Shown here: piece by piece, positions 47,834-57,158 of the stretch
Numbering within the stretch: the first letter of the stretch is position 1
Layout of the letters: the number at the start of each line of letters is the position of its first letter
NCBI RefSeq assembly: GCF_036375055.1
Contig: NZ_DASUSQ010000006.1
Coordinates: 81,450 to 145,449 of the forward strand
Direction of reading: 5' to 3'
From: Umezawaea sp036375055
GTDB taxonomy: Bacteria > Actinomycetota > Actinomycetes > Mycobacteriales > Pseudonocardiaceae
Length of the DNA stretch: 64,000 nt
Position numbers and translations under genes: made by a program
The notes under the pieces: generated by a model
Databases searched by the model: none
What the model was told of the DNA's origin: nothing
The model's input: the letters and a program-made list of their open reading frames with translations, nothing else

Positions 47834-48385
47834 CTACCGGCCCAGCGGGATCTCGAAGTGCACGGTCTGGAAGCTGATCGGGTCGCCGTCGCGGTTGTCG
47901 TAGACCTCGGTGGCCGCCGACCGCCAGAACGGCTCGGCGCCCTCGATCCGCGTGTCGGTGTGCAGGTACAGCCGCTCGTAGCTCGGGGTGTCGGCCACGA
48001 ACCGCGTCGCCAGCGCCACGAGGGCCCTCGCCAGGCCGCACCGGCGGTGCTCGGGCCGCACGTAGACGCGGAACAGCTGCGCGGTCGGGCCGGCCGGGTA
48101 GCGCTCCGCGAGCCACGCCGGGTGCGGCGGGCTCGACGGTGCCGTGGAGCGGACTCCGGTGGTGGCCACGACCTCGTCGCCCTTGGTCGCCACGAACAGC
48201 GCGTGCCGCTCGGGCACCAGGTACGACCCGGCCAGGTCGACCACGTCGGCGTGCCACTCGGGCCGGTAGCCGTAGCCGAACTCGTGGTAGAAGGTGTCCA
48301 GCATGACGCCGCGCGCGCCCGGCAGGTCGGCCTCGGTCGCGAGCCTGACCTCGTAGGGTCCGACCTCGCGGTGGTAGGTGGTCAC
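47834..48385 (-). CDS. GNAT-family N-acetyltransferase, last gene of the metallophore-like operon
   Basis: A 183-residue acetyltransferase with the acetyl-CoA loop RVYVRPEHRRCGLARALVAL and upstream strands of the GNAT fold. Its GTG start overlaps the ABC ATPase stop by four bases, with GAGGAG upstream. It may modify or inactivate the small molecule handled by the operon, or protect the cell from it. Substrate unknown. Confidence 0.85.
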   Translation of the reverse strand: MTTYHREVGPYEVRLATEADLPGARGVMLDTFYHEFGYGYRPEWHADVVDLAGSYLVPERHALFVATKGDEVVATTGVRSTAPSSPPHPAWLAERYPAGPTAQLFRVYVRPEHRRCGLARALVALATRFVADTPSYERLYLHTDTRIEGAEPFWRSAATEVYDNRDGDPISFQTVHFEIPLGR

Positions 48386-49866
48386 GTCCGCTTCTCCTCT
48401 GTTCCTTCGACGGCACTGCCGAGCAGGCCGGTGGTCACCGGGTGGGTGGGGGAGCCGAGCACGTCGCGCGCCGGTCCCGATTCGACGACGCGGCCCTCGT
48501 GCAGCACCGCGACGCGGTCCGCGAGCCGGGCGACGACGCCGAGGTCGTGGCTGACCAGCACGAGCGCGCAGCCGTGCGCGGCGCGCAGGTCGGCGAGCTG
48601 GTCCAGCAGCGCGGCCCGCGTCAGGGTGTCCAGGCCCGAGGTGACCTCGTCGCAGACCAGCACGTCGGGCCGGGCGAGCAGGGCGCGGACGAGCGCGGCG
48701 CGCTGGAGTTCGCCGCCGGACAGGCTCGCCGGTCGGCGCACCGCGGTGCGCTCGTCCAGGCCCACCGCGGCCAGCTCCGCGAGCGCGGCGTCCCGAGCGT
48801 CCGGTGTGGACGATCCGCGCAGCCGCACGGCGGTGCGGGCGACCTGGTCGAGCACGCTCCGGTGCTCGTCGAAGGACGCCCGCGCGTCCTGGAACACGTA
48901 CTGCACGGCGGCCAGGTCGGTGGTGCCGCGGCGGCGCAGCGACCGGGCCAGGTGCCTGCCGTCCAGCAGCACGTCCCCGGTGCGGTGCTCGTGCAGCCCG
49001 GCGACGCACCGCGCGAGGGTGGTCTTGCCGCTGCCGGACCGCCCGACGACGGCGAGGCACTCGCCCGCGCCGACCGCGACGTCCACGCCGTGCAGCACGG
49101 TCGTCCGGCGGTGGCGCGCGGTCAGGTCGCGCACCTCCAGCCGCGCGGGCCGGTCCGCGGTCTCGTCGGGCACGCCCAGCCGCGGCTGGGCGGCGACGAG
49201 CGCCCGCGTGTACTCCTGGCGGGGCCGGGTCAGCACGTCGGCCGCCGCACCCGCCTCCACGACCCGGCCCTCGCGCAGCACCACGACCTCGTCGGCCAGC
49301 GCGCGGACCACGTCGAGGTCGTGCGTGAGCAGCACGACGGCGACGCCCTGGGCGACGACCGCCGCGAGTTCGTCCACGACCTCCGCGCGGGTGATCGGGT
49401 CCTGACCCGTGGTGGGCTCGTCGGCCACCAGCACCGCCGGGTCGCCGACCAGCGCCAGCGCGAGCACGACCCGCTGCTGCTGGCCGCCGGAGAGCTGGTG
49501 CGGGAAGCGGCGCAGCAGGTCGGCGGGCACCCGTGCCCGCCGCAGGGCCGGGGCGATCAGGTGCGCGCCGCCGTGCAGCGCGGCGACCTCGCGGAACACG
49601 CCGCCGATCCGCCGGACCGGGTTGAGGGCGGACGACGGGTGCTGCGGCACGAAGGCGACCCGCCCGGTCACCGAGACCCGCCCGGTCACGGCGACGCCCG
49701 GCGCGTGCTCGCCGAGCAGCGCCAGACCGGTGGTGGTCTTGCCGCTGCCGGACGCGCCGACCAGCGCCAGCACCCGGCCCGCCGACAGGGCGAAGCTCAC
49801 GCCGTCCAGCAGCGTGCGCCGCCCGGCGACGGCCCGCAGGTCCTCCACGTGCACCACGGGCGTCAC
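48382..49866 (-). CDS. Fused double ABC ATPase of a peptide/nickel-type importer (DppD-DppF-like)
   Basis: A 494-residue protein with two complete ATPase domains. Domain 1 has Walker A GASGSGKTTTG, signature LSGGQQQR and Walker B VLVADEPTTGQD; domain 2 has GRSGSGKTT, LSGGELQR and VLVCDEVTSGLD. It energises the two permeases encoded upstream. Fused ATPases of this type occur in actinobacterial Opp/Dpp/Nik importers. It overlaps its neighbours on both sides by four bases. Confidence 0.92.
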   Translation of the reverse strand: MTPVVHVEDLRAVAGRRTLLDGVSFALSAGRVLALVGASGSGKTTTGLALLGEHAPGVAVTGRVSVTGRVAFVPQHPSSALNPVRRIGGVFREVAALHGGAHLIAPALRRARVPADLLRRFPHQLSGGQQQRVVLALALVGDPAVLVADEPTTGQDPITRAEVVDELAAVVAQGVAVVLLTHDLDVVRALADEVVVLREGRVVEAGAAADVLTRPRQEYTRALVAAQPRLGVPDETADRPARLEVRDLTARHRRTTVLHGVDVAVGAGECLAVVGRSGSGKTTLARCVAGLHEHRTGDVLLDGRHLARSLRRRGTTDLAAVQYVFQDARASFDEHRSVLDQVARTAVRLRGSSTPDARDAALAELAAVGLDERTAVRRPASLSGGELQRAALVRALLARPDVLVCDEVTSGLDTLTRAALLDQLADLRAAHGCALVLVSHDLGVVARLADRVAVLHEGRVVESGPARDVLGSPTHPVTTGLLGSAVEGTEEKRT

Positions 49867-50639
49867 GCCGCGACCTCCGAACGGGCTCGCAGGGCGCGGT
49901 CGAACACGAGGTTGAGCCCGATCGACAGCGCCACGATCAGCAGCGCGGGCACGACGACGGCCCACGGCTGGAGGAACAGGCCGCCGCGGTTGCGGTCGAC
50001 CATGACGGCCCAGTCCGCCGCGTCGGGCGGCACGCCGACGCCGAGGAAGCTGGCCGAGGCCACCAGGTACAGCGCGCTGGTCAGCCGGGTGCCCACGTCG
50101 GCGGCGACCGTGCGCAGCATCGACCGTCCCGTGTAGACGATGGACGTGCGCCACCACGACTCGCCCTGGAGGCGCATGGCCTCCAGCGCGGGCCGCCCGG
50201 CGATCTCCAGCGCCGCGGCGCGGGACAGCCGGGCCACGTCCGGGAAGTTGACCAGCACGACGACCCCGACCAGCACCGGGAGGCCCTGGCCCGCGATGGC
50301 CGCCACCAGGATCAGCACCAGCAGCGACGGCACGGCGAGCAGCAGGTCGAGCGGACGCATCAGCAGCTCGTCGACCGGCCGGAGCCGGGACGTCGCCGCG
50401 AGCACACCCCACGGCACGCCGACCGCGTACGACCCGAGCGTCGCCAGCAGCGCGACCAGCACGACGGTCTGCCCGCCCGCGAGCACCTGGTGCCACACGT
50501 CGCGCCCGACGAAGTCCGTGCCCAGCGGGTGGGCCGTCGTGAACGGCGCGCCCCGCGTCAGCTCGTCGGGCAGGAACAGCGGTCCGAGCAGCGCGAGCGC
50601 GAGCGGGACCGCGATGAGCAGACCTCCGACCGCCCTCAC
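49863..50639 (-). CDS. ABC transporter permease (DppC/NikC-like)
   Basis: A 258-residue permease with about five or six helices. HPLGTDFVGRDVWHQVLAGG is the classic DppC-type N-terminal motif, and the EAA loop is ALEIAGRPALEAMRLQGES. It pairs with the preceding DppB-like permease. GTG start at 50639. It takes part in ATP-driven uptake of the peptide-like or metal-chelate ligand bound by the lipoprotein. Confidence 0.9.
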   Translation of the reverse strand: MRAVGGLLIAVPLALALLGPLFLPDELTRGAPFTTAHPLGTDFVGRDVWHQVLAGGQTVVLVALLATLGSYAVGVPWGVLAATSRLRPVDELLMRPLDLLLAVPSLLVLILVAAIAGQGLPVLVGVVVLVNFPDVARLSRAAALEIAGRPALEAMRLQGESWWRTSIVYTGRSMLRTVAADVGTRLTSALYLVASASFLGVGVPPDAADWAVMVDRNRGGLFLQPWAVVVPALLIVALSIGLNLVFDRALRARSEVAA

Positions 50640-51586
50640 GCGAGGCCCGCCGATCGGGGGGCCAGGCGGAAGGCGATCAGGTCGGCGAGCAGGTTCACCA
50701 GCACCGTCGTGACGGCGAAGACGACCGCGAGCCCCTGCACCACCGGCAGGTCGCGGCCCGCGACGGCGTCGACCAGCGCGGTGCCCAGACCGGGGATCAC
50801 GAAGACCGCCTCCACGACGATCACGCCGCCCAGCAGCCAGTCCGTGGTGCGCGCGACCTGCTGAACCGCCGGGGCCAGCGCGTTCGGCAGGGCGTGCGCG
50901 AACCGGAGCCGCGTCACGCCGATGCCGAGCCTGCGGGCGTGCCGCACGTGGTCCGACGCCAGCGCGTCGATCATGCCGGCCCGCACCAGCCTGCTGATGG
51001 AGCAGATCGGCCTGGCCAGCAGCACCACGAGCGGCAGCACCAGCATCTCCGGGTGGGCGAGGAGGTTCCCGCCCGCGCCGACGGCCGTGGGCGGCAGCCA
51101 CCGGAGCTGGACGCCGAACAGCGCGATCAGGACGACGGCCAGCGCGAACTCCGGGATCGAGTGCAGCCCGACGCTGATCGACGTGAGCACCCGGTCGAGC
51201 GCACCGCCCTCGCGCAGCGCCGCCAGCACGCCGACCCCCACAGCGACCGGGACGAGCAGGACGAGGGTGAGCACGGCGAGCACCGCCGTCGGTCCGAGGC
51301 CGTCGAGCAGGAACTCCGCGACCGGGCGACCGGAGACCAGCGAGACGCCGAGGTCCAGCCGGGGCAGGCCCAGCAGCCACGTCCACCAGCGCTCCAGCGC
51401 GGGCCGGTCGAGCCCCATCGCCGCCCGGATCTCCTCGATCCGCCGCGGGTCCGGGTTGTCGCCCGCCAGCGCGACGGCCGCGTCCCCCGGCAGCGCCCGC
51501 ACGAGCAGGAACACCAGCGTGGCCACGGCGAGCACCTGGAGGACGCCGAGGCCGAGCCGCCGGGTGGCGTACCGGCGCAGGCTCAC
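50636..51586 (-). CDS. ABC transporter permease (DppB/NikB-like)
   Basis: A 316-residue permease with six helices. The N-terminus RRYATRRLGLGVLQVLAVAT, the MGLDRPALERWWTWLLGLPR segment and DLGVSLVSGRPVAE are typical DppB/NikB features. GTG start at 51586, overlapping the binding-protein stop by four bases. Confidence 0.9.
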   Translation of the reverse strand: MSLRRYATRRLGLGVLQVLAVATLVFLLVRALPGDAAVALAGDNPDPRRIEEIRAAMGLDRPALERWWTWLLGLPRLDLGVSLVSGRPVAEFLLDGLGPTAVLAVLTLVLLVPVAVGVGVLAALREGGALDRVLTSISVGLHSIPEFALAVVLIALFGVQLRWLPPTAVGAGGNLLAHPEMLVLPLVVLLARPICSISRLVRAGMIDALASDHVRHARRLGIGVTRLRFAHALPNALAPAVQQVARTTDWLLGGVIVVEAVFVIPGLGTALVDAVAGRDLPVVQGLAVVFAVTTVLVNLLADLIAFRLAPRSAGLA

Positions 51587-53115
51587 CCCAGCCACACCCG
51601 GTCGAACCGCGCCCAGTCCAGGGAGTTGGCGGGCGCGGTCGCGACACCGCCGACGTTCGGCGACGTGCCGACGATCCAGTCGGCGAAGCCCCACATCAGG
51701 TAGCCGCCCTGCGCGTGCAGGGAACCCTGCATCTCCCGGTACACCGCGCCGCGCTCCTCCGCGTCCACGGTGGACACGGCCTTCCGGTAGAGCGCGTCGA
51801 ACTCGGGGCGGGCCCACTTCGTCACGTTCGTGCCGGAGTCGGACAGCAGCCGCTGCGCGATGTGCGTCTCGATCGGCATGGCGCCGGACCGGAAGCTCGA
51901 CAGGGAGCCGTTCTTCAGCGTGTCCGACCAGTAGCTGTCCTTGTTGCCCGTGACGACCTCGATGGTCAGGCCCGACCCCTTGGCCTGGTCGGCGAACACC
52001 GTCGCCGCCTCGACCATCCCGGCCGCCGCCGTGGACGTGTCGAGCGTGACCCTCAGGCCCTCCGCGCCCGCCTTGCGGATCAGGAACCTCGCCCTGTCCA
52101 GGTCGCGGGCGCGCTGCGGGATGTCGTCGGCGTAGTGCTCGTAGCCCTTGCCGAACAGGTCGTTGCCGACCTGCCCGCTGCCGCCGAGGACCGCCTCCAC
52201 CAGTTGCGGCCGGTCGGCCAGCAGGAACATCGCCTCGCGCAGGTCGGGGTTGTCGAACGGCGCCCGGTCGAGCTTCATGGCGAACGACTGCACGGCGCTG
52301 TTGGGGGAGCGGTGCAGCACCATCCGGTCGCTGCCGGTGTTGGCGCGCGCGGTGGTGGGCGTGAGGTCGTGCGCGTACTCGACCTGCCCGCCGAGCAGCG
52401 CGTTGGCGCGCGCCGATTCCTCGTTGGCGATCACGAACTCCAGCTCGTCCAGGTGCGGCGCGCCCTCCCAGTGGTCCGGGTTCCGCGTGAGCAGCACCGA
52501 CTTGCCCGGCGCGAACGACTCGAAGCGGAACGGTCCCGAGCCGACGGGCCGGGTGAAGTCCTCCGCCCCCTCCGGCACGATGTAGGTCCCGAACGCCGCC
52601 AGGGCGTTGGGGAACTCGATGAACGGCCGTTGCAGCGCGAACTCCACGGTCCGGTCGTCCACGGCCCTGCTGTTCGGGAGGTCGATCAGCGCCAGGCTCG
52701 ACTTCGCGCGGAACGTCCGCCGGGGGTCGAGGATGCGGGCGTAGCTGGCCAGCACGTCCTGCGCGCGCACCGGCTTCCCGTCGTGGAACACGGCTTCCCG
52801 CAGGGTGATGCGCCAGCGCAGGAGGTCGGCGCTGGGCTCCCAGCGCTCCGCGAGCCTGGGCTGGGCCGACACGTCCTGGCCGAGGTCGGCGAGCTTGTCG
52901 AACACCGCCTTCGACCGCGCGGCCTCGACGAACAGGTTGGCCAGGTGCGGGTCCAGCACCTCCTTGGCGCCACCGCCCGCGAACGCCGCGCGCAGCCTGC
53001 CGCCCCGGCGCGGACCGGCCGCGGCGGGGGAGGGTGCGTCGGTGGCGCAGCCGGTGAGCGTGGCGGCGGACAGTCCGGCGGTCAGCCCGAGGAAACCCCG
53101 GCGGGTGAGGGTCAT
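51583..53115 (-). CDS. Substrate-binding lipoprotein (SBP family 5), Tat-type signal
   Basis: A 510-residue binding protein. The signal TRRGFLGLTAGLSAATLTGC has a twin-arginine pattern and a lipobox with Cys23, so it is anchored outside the membrane. The body is a family 5 solute-binding protein: WEPSADLLRWRITLREAVFH, DGKPVRAQDVLAS and TRPVGSGPFRFESF. NikA and peptide/opine-metal receptors such as CntA belong here. It probably captures the metal complex exported and recovered by this operon; that ligand is inference. Confidence 0.92.
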   Translation of the reverse strand: MTLTRRGFLGLTAGLSAATLTGCATDAPSPAAAGPRRGGRLRAAFAGGGAKEVLDPHLANLFVEAARSKAVFDKLADLGQDVSAQPRLAERWEPSADLLRWRITLREAVFHDGKPVRAQDVLASYARILDPRRTFRAKSSLALIDLPNSRAVDDRTVEFALQRPFIEFPNALAAFGTYIVPEGAEDFTRPVGSGPFRFESFAPGKSVLLTRNPDHWEGAPHLDELEFVIANEESARANALLGGQVEYAHDLTPTTARANTGSDRMVLHRSPNSAVQSFAMKLDRAPFDNPDLREAMFLLADRPQLVEAVLGGSGQVGNDLFGKGYEHYADDIPQRARDLDRARFLIRKAGAEGLRVTLDTSTAAAGMVEAATVFADQAKGSGLTIEVVTGNKDSYWSDTLKNGSLSSFRSGAMPIETHIAQRLLSDSGTNVTKWARPEFDALYRKAVSTVDAEERGAVYREMQGSLHAQGGYLMWGFADWIVGTSPNVGGVATAPANSLDWARFDRVWLG

Positions 53116-53900
53116 GGATGGGTCCTTCCGGTGAGGCGGGCCACGACGTGCAGGCGGTCGCCGGACAGCGGCGTGGTCAGGTCGGCATCGGGTGTCCACG
53201 GCTCGTCCGTGCGCGGGCCCGGCCGGTCGAACAGCGCCAGCACCTCGAACCCGGCGAGGTCGAGCAGGTGGCGCAGCTCTTGGGGGAACAGCAGCCGCCA
53301 CGCCGAGCGCTGCACCAGCGGCTCGGCCCGGCCCGGCCACTCCCAGGTGCGGCGGCGGCGCAGGAGCTGGTCGGCGTGGTCGATCCACAGCTCGGTGTGC
53401 GAGGTGTACGGCACGTCCCGCCAGGTGACGGTCCTGGTGCGGACGCCGTCGAGCAGCTCGGTGCCGCCGAGGAAGAACGCGCCGTTGCGCATCTCGGCGA
53501 CGAGCAGGCCGCCGGGCGCGAGGTGCTCGCGGCAGCGGGTCAGGAACGCGTCGAGGTCGGCGTTGGTGTGGTTGTACAGCAGCGCGCTGTCCAGGCAGGT
53601 GAGCACGTCGAACCGCCTGCCCAGCGCGAACGTCCGCATGTCGCCGAGCACGAACTCCGCCTCGGGGTGGTGCGCCCGCGCGTGCTCGACCATCCGTTCC
53701 GAGCTGTCGAGCCCGACGACCCGGTAGCCCGTGCGCGCGAGGTGTCCCGCGTCGCGGCCCGTGCCGGAGCCGACGTCGAGCAGGTGCCGTCCGCCGTCGA
53801 AGCGGGTGACGAGGTCGTGGACGAAGCGCGCGGCGAGGTGGTCGGGGTCGGGGAACTGGTGTTCGTACAGCTCGGGGTTGTCCGTGAGCAGGTTCGTCAT
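53112..53900 (-). CDS. SAM-dependent methyltransferase (class I)
   Basis: A 262-residue methyltransferase with motif I HLLDVGSGTGRDAGHLA, a following VVGLDSSERMVEHARAH strand and EFVLGDMRTFALGRRFDVLT (motif II). ATG at 53900 overlaps the MFS stop. Its position inside the operon, between exporter and importer, suggests methylation of the small-molecule product. Target atom unknown. Confidence 0.9.
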   Translation of the reverse strand: MTNLLTDNPELYEHQFPDPDHLAARFVHDLVTRFDGGRHLLDVGSGTGRDAGHLARTGYRVVGLDSSERMVEHARAHHPEAEFVLGDMRTFALGRRFDVLTCLDSALLYNHTNADLDAFLTRCREHLAPGGLLVAEMRNGAFFLGGTELLDGVRTRTVTWRDVPYTSHTELWIDHADQLLRRRRTWEWPGRAEPLVQRSAWRLLFPQELRHLLDLAGFEVLALFDRPGPRTDEPWTPDADLTTPLSGDRLHVVARLTGRTHP

Positions 53901-55084
53901 CGCGCCACCTCCGGTCGGGTGAGGGCTCCTCGTCGGTGCAGCCGGGCGACACCGGCCGCGCCGCCGAGCCCGATCGCCACGCACAGCGGTGACGTGAGCC
54001 ATCCCGCCGCGCCGATGGTCCAGCCGATCACCGCGTTGGCGACCGCCGCCACCACGCCGGAGGCGAGGTAGAACATGCCGAAGTAGGTGCCGGTCAGCTC
54101 GTCCCGGCCGAACCGGGGGACCAGCTCGTAGACGAACGGCTGGGCCGCCATCACGCCGACCGACAGCAGCAGCGTCGCGACCAGCACCGGCACGACGCCC
54201 TCCGCCACGGCGGTGGCGGTGAACCCCGTCCCCATGACCGCCAGACCGAGCGCGATGGCGTTGCCCCGCGCCACCCTGGCGGACAGCACGCGGGTGATCC
54301 GCACCTGGAGCAGCAGGGTGGCGACCGTCGACACCAGGAAGATCAGCGCGACGACGCCCGACGACCCGGTGGCGCGCTGGGCCTGGAGCGGCAGCACGAG
54401 GTAGAGCTGGTTCTGGAGCGCGAACATGCCGGTCAGCGCGAGGGTGAACGCGACGAACCGGCGGTTCGCCAGGCACTCGCGCCAGTCGCCGAGCACCGTG
54501 GCGCCGCGCCGCGCGGTCACCGGCCGGGCGGGCAGCACGACCGCCTGGGCGACGGTGAGCACGAGGAAGACCCCGGCGGCTACCAGCGCCGCGACCCGGA
54601 AGTCCCACAGCAGCAACGCGCTCCCCAGCACGGGCCCGACCAGCGCGCCCGCCTGACCGAACACGTTGAACAGCGCGAACGCCTCCGCCCTGGTCTCCTC
54701 GGGCGTCTCCACGGCGATGTGCGCGCGCACGGCCGGGTTGAACAGCGCGCCGGCGAGTCCGCTGAGGACGGACGCGGCCAGCAGCACCGCCACCGACTCG
54801 CCCACCGCGAACAGGCCGAACCCGACCGCCCGCAGCGCGCAGCCCGCGATGATCACCCGGCGCGGCCCGAGCCGGTCGGACGCCGTGCCGCCGAGCAGGA
54901 ACAGCCCCTGCTGGCTGAGCGTGCGCACCCCCAGCACCACCCCGATCGTCGCCGTGGACAGGCCGAGACCGCCGCCGAGGTACGTGGCCAGGTAGGGGAT
55001 CAGCAGGTAGAAGCCCGTGTTCACGCCGAACTGGTTGACCAGCAGCAGGCGGACGGACACCGGGAAGCCCCGCAGCGCGGTCAT
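53897..55084 (-). CDS. MFS transporter, probable exporter of the operon product
   Basis: A 395-residue, 12-helix drug-efflux-type MFS: GGTASDRLGPRRVIIAGCAL is motif A and NPAVRAHIAVETPEETRAEA follows helix 4. In opine-metallophore operons such as cnt an MFS protein (CntE) exports the ligand; here it sits between biosynthetic and import genes, which fits the same role. Confidence 0.88.
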   Translation of the reverse strand: MTALRGFPVSVRLLLVNQFGVNTGFYLLIPYLATYLGGGLGLSTATIGVVLGVRTLSQQGLFLLGGTASDRLGPRRVIIAGCALRAVGFGLFAVGESVAVLLAASVLSGLAGALFNPAVRAHIAVETPEETRAEAFALFNVFGQAGALVGPVLGSALLLWDFRVAALVAAGVFLVLTVAQAVVLPARPVTARRGATVLGDWRECLANRRFVAFTLALTGMFALQNQLYLVLPLQAQRATGSSGVVALIFLVSTVATLLLQVRITRVLSARVARGNAIALGLAVMGTGFTATAVAEGVVPVLVATLLLSVGVMAAQPFVYELVPRFGRDELTGTYFGMFYLASGVVAAVANAVIGWTIGAAGWLTSPLCVAIGLGGAAGVARLHRRGALTRPEVAR

Positions 55085-56100
55085 CGCGGTGCCACGCCGA
55101 GACCGGGGGAACCGGACAGGCGGAGGGTGCCGTCCTCGCCGCCGATGCCGGTCCACGGGTCGTCGGCGAGCAGGAGGTGGCCGTCCAGGTCGACCCACCG
55201 GGCGTGCCCGGTGAGGTGCACGGCGGGCGCGATGCCCAGCGAACTGGCGACCAGGCAGCCCAGCATCACGTCCAGGCCGTGCTCGCGGGCGACGGAGATG
55301 ATCTCCAGCGCGGGCCCGATCCCGCCGCACTTGGCCAGCTTGACGTTCACGCCGTCCACGACGCCCGCCAGCGCGCGCACGTCGGCCGCGGTCGCCGCGT
55401 CCTCGTCGGCGATCAGCGGCACGGGGCACCGGTCGTGCACCCAGGCGAGACGGGCCGGATCACCCGGAGCGACGGGCTGTTCGAGCGCGTCCACCACGAC
55501 GCCTGCGGCCGTGAGCCGCTCGACCACCCGCACGGTGCGCTCGGGCGTCCACCCGCCGTTGGCGTCGAGCAGCAACCGGGTCTCCGGCGCGGCGGCCCGG
55601 ACCGCGGTCACCACCGCGACGTCGTCCTCGGCGCCGAGCTTGACCTTGAGCAGGGAGAAACCCCTGGCGGCCAACGCCGCCGCCGCGGCGGCGGCGGATC
55701 CGGGGTCGGTGATGCCGATCGTGCACGCCGTCGGCACGTCGGTCCACAGCGGAACCCCGGCCAAGGCGTGCACGGGAACCCCGCCGCCGTGGCCGATGAC
55801 GTCGTGCAGGGCGGCGTCGACCGCCGCCAGCACACCCGGCGGGAGGTCGAAGCCCGGCAGGTCGGCGAGCAGCGCCTCCGGCGAGGAGCACTCGGCGGCC
55901 ACCGCCCGGAACTCCTCCAGCAGCAAGGTGATCCGCTCGACGTCGAGGTCGTGGAAGACGCTCGTCACGACCTCGCCGTGACCGCGGAGCCCGTCGTGCT
56001 CGACGACCACCTGGACCGCGTCCCGGCGGGCCATGACCGACCGCGAGATGCGCAGGGGAGTCCGCAGGGTGAGGCCGCGCACCGTCCAGTCGAGCCTCAC
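55081..56100 (-). CDS. Enolase-superfamily dipeptide-epimerase-like enzyme
   Basis: A 339-residue muconate-lactonising-type barrel. The acid-base and metal residues are present: Lys in LLKVKLG (KxK), Asp in LLDANGGW, Glu in ALEQPV, Asp in IADEDAA and the opposite Lys in VNVKLAKCGGI. The ALHDVIGHGGGVPVHALAG block is usual for dipeptide epimerases and o-succinylbenzoate-type relatives. Beside an ATP-grasp ligase, it may invert one residue of a ligated dipeptide. GTG start at 56100. Confidence 0.87.
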   Translation of the reverse strand: MRLDWTVRGLTLRTPLRISRSVMARRDAVQVVVEHDGLRGHGEVVTSVFHDLDVERITLLLEEFRAVAAECSSPEALLADLPGFDLPPGVLAAVDAALHDVIGHGGGVPVHALAGVPLWTDVPTACTIGITDPGSAAAAAAALAARGFSLLKVKLGAEDDVAVVTAVRAAAPETRLLLDANGGWTPERTVRVVERLTAAGVVVDALEQPVAPGDPARLAWVHDRCPVPLIADEDAATAADVRALAGVVDGVNVKLAKCGGIGPALEIISVAREHGLDVMLGCLVASSLGIAPAVHLTGHARWVDLDGHLLLADDPWTGIGGEDGTLRLSGSPGLGVAPR

Positions 56101-57158
56101 GCGGGCACCCCGACGGCCAGGCGCGGGTCGACCACGGACCGGCAGCGCGCCCAGCCGCTGACCTCGACCGCGTCGGCGTGGCCGATCTCCATCGGCCGGT
56201 CGGCGGCGGGGCCCAGGAGGCCGCGGCCCGCGCAGAAGTCGTCGTCGAAGATCGTGCCGAGGTAGCGGTGCGGGCCGTCCGGGAAGATCGTCACGACGCT
56301 GGCCCCGGTCTCCACCCGCGACACCCAGGCGGCCACCAGCGCCACCGCGCCGGTGCTCCAGCCACCGGACACGAAGCAGTCCCTCGCCAGGCGGCGGCAC
56401 GCGTCCACGACCTCCACGGGTCCGAGCCAGTGCACCTCGTCGAACTCGGCGTAGGCCACGTTGCGCGGGTGGATGCTGCTGCCGAGCCCGCGCATCACCC
56501 GTGACCGCGCGGGCTGGCCGAAGATGGTCGACCCCACCGCGTCCACGCCGACCAGCCGGACGTCCGGCCAGTAGCGGCGCAGCGTCGAGATGACGCCCGC
56601 GCTGTGCCCGCCGGTGCCCACGCTGCACACCAGGACGTCCACGTGGTCGAGCTGCTCGGCCAGTTCCGCGGCCAGCCCGGCGTACCCGCTCGGGTTGTCG
56701 GGGTTGTTGTACTGGTCCGGCCAGTACGCGCCGGGCAGGTCGCCGAGCACCGACCGCAGCCGGTCGAGCCTGGCCTGCTGCCAGCCCCCGGTCTCGTGCG
56801 GGCGGTCGACCACCTCCAGCCGGGCCCCGTGCGCGCGCAGCAGGGCCCGCATCGACGGCTCCAGCTCGTCGTCCACCACGAGCACCACGGGGTGGCCGAG
56901 CACCTGGCAGGCGAACGCGAGGCCGATGCCGAACGTGCCGCTGGTCGACTCCACGACCACCGCCCCCGGCCGCAGCTCACCGCGTTCGCGGGCCGCCAGC
57001 AGCATCGACACGGCGGGCCTCGCCTTCATGCCGCCCGCGCTCAACCCTTCGAGCTTCGCCCAGAAACCGCCGTGCCGGTGGGGGAGCGGCGTGTCGATCC
57101 GGACCACCGGGGTCTTGCCGAGCAGGTCGAGCAGGTGGGTGTTCCGGCGTGGTGTCAC
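56097..57158 (-). CDS. PLP-dependent cysteine-synthase-family enzyme
   Basis: A 353-residue fold-type II PLP enzyme: GKTPVVRI at the start, the lysine in GGMKARPAVSM (standing for SVKDRPA), VVESTSGTFGIGLAFACQVL, and SVGTGGHSAG for the phosphate. The family includes O-acetylserine sulfhydrylase and SbnA-type enzymes that build diaminopropionate precursors of metallophores. The unusual GMKAR active-site context sets it apart from housekeeping CysK. It probably makes an unusual amino acid building block. Confidence 0.88.
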   Translation of the reverse strand: MTPRRNTHLLDLLGKTPVVRIDTPLPHRHGGFWAKLEGLSAGGMKARPAVSMLLAARERGELRPGAVVVESTSGTFGIGLAFACQVLGHPVVLVVDDELEPSMRALLRAHGARLEVVDRPHETGGWQQARLDRLRSVLGDLPGAYWPDQYNNPDNPSGYAGLAAELAEQLDHVDVLVCSVGTGGHSAGVISTLRRYWPDVRLVGVDAVGSTIFGQPARSRVMRGLGSSIHPRNVAYAEFDEVHWLGPVEVVDACRRLARDCFVSGGWSTGAVALVAAWVSRVETGASVVTIFPDGPHRYLGTIFDDDFCAGRGLLGPAADRPMEIGHADAVEVSGWARCRSVVDPRLAVGVPA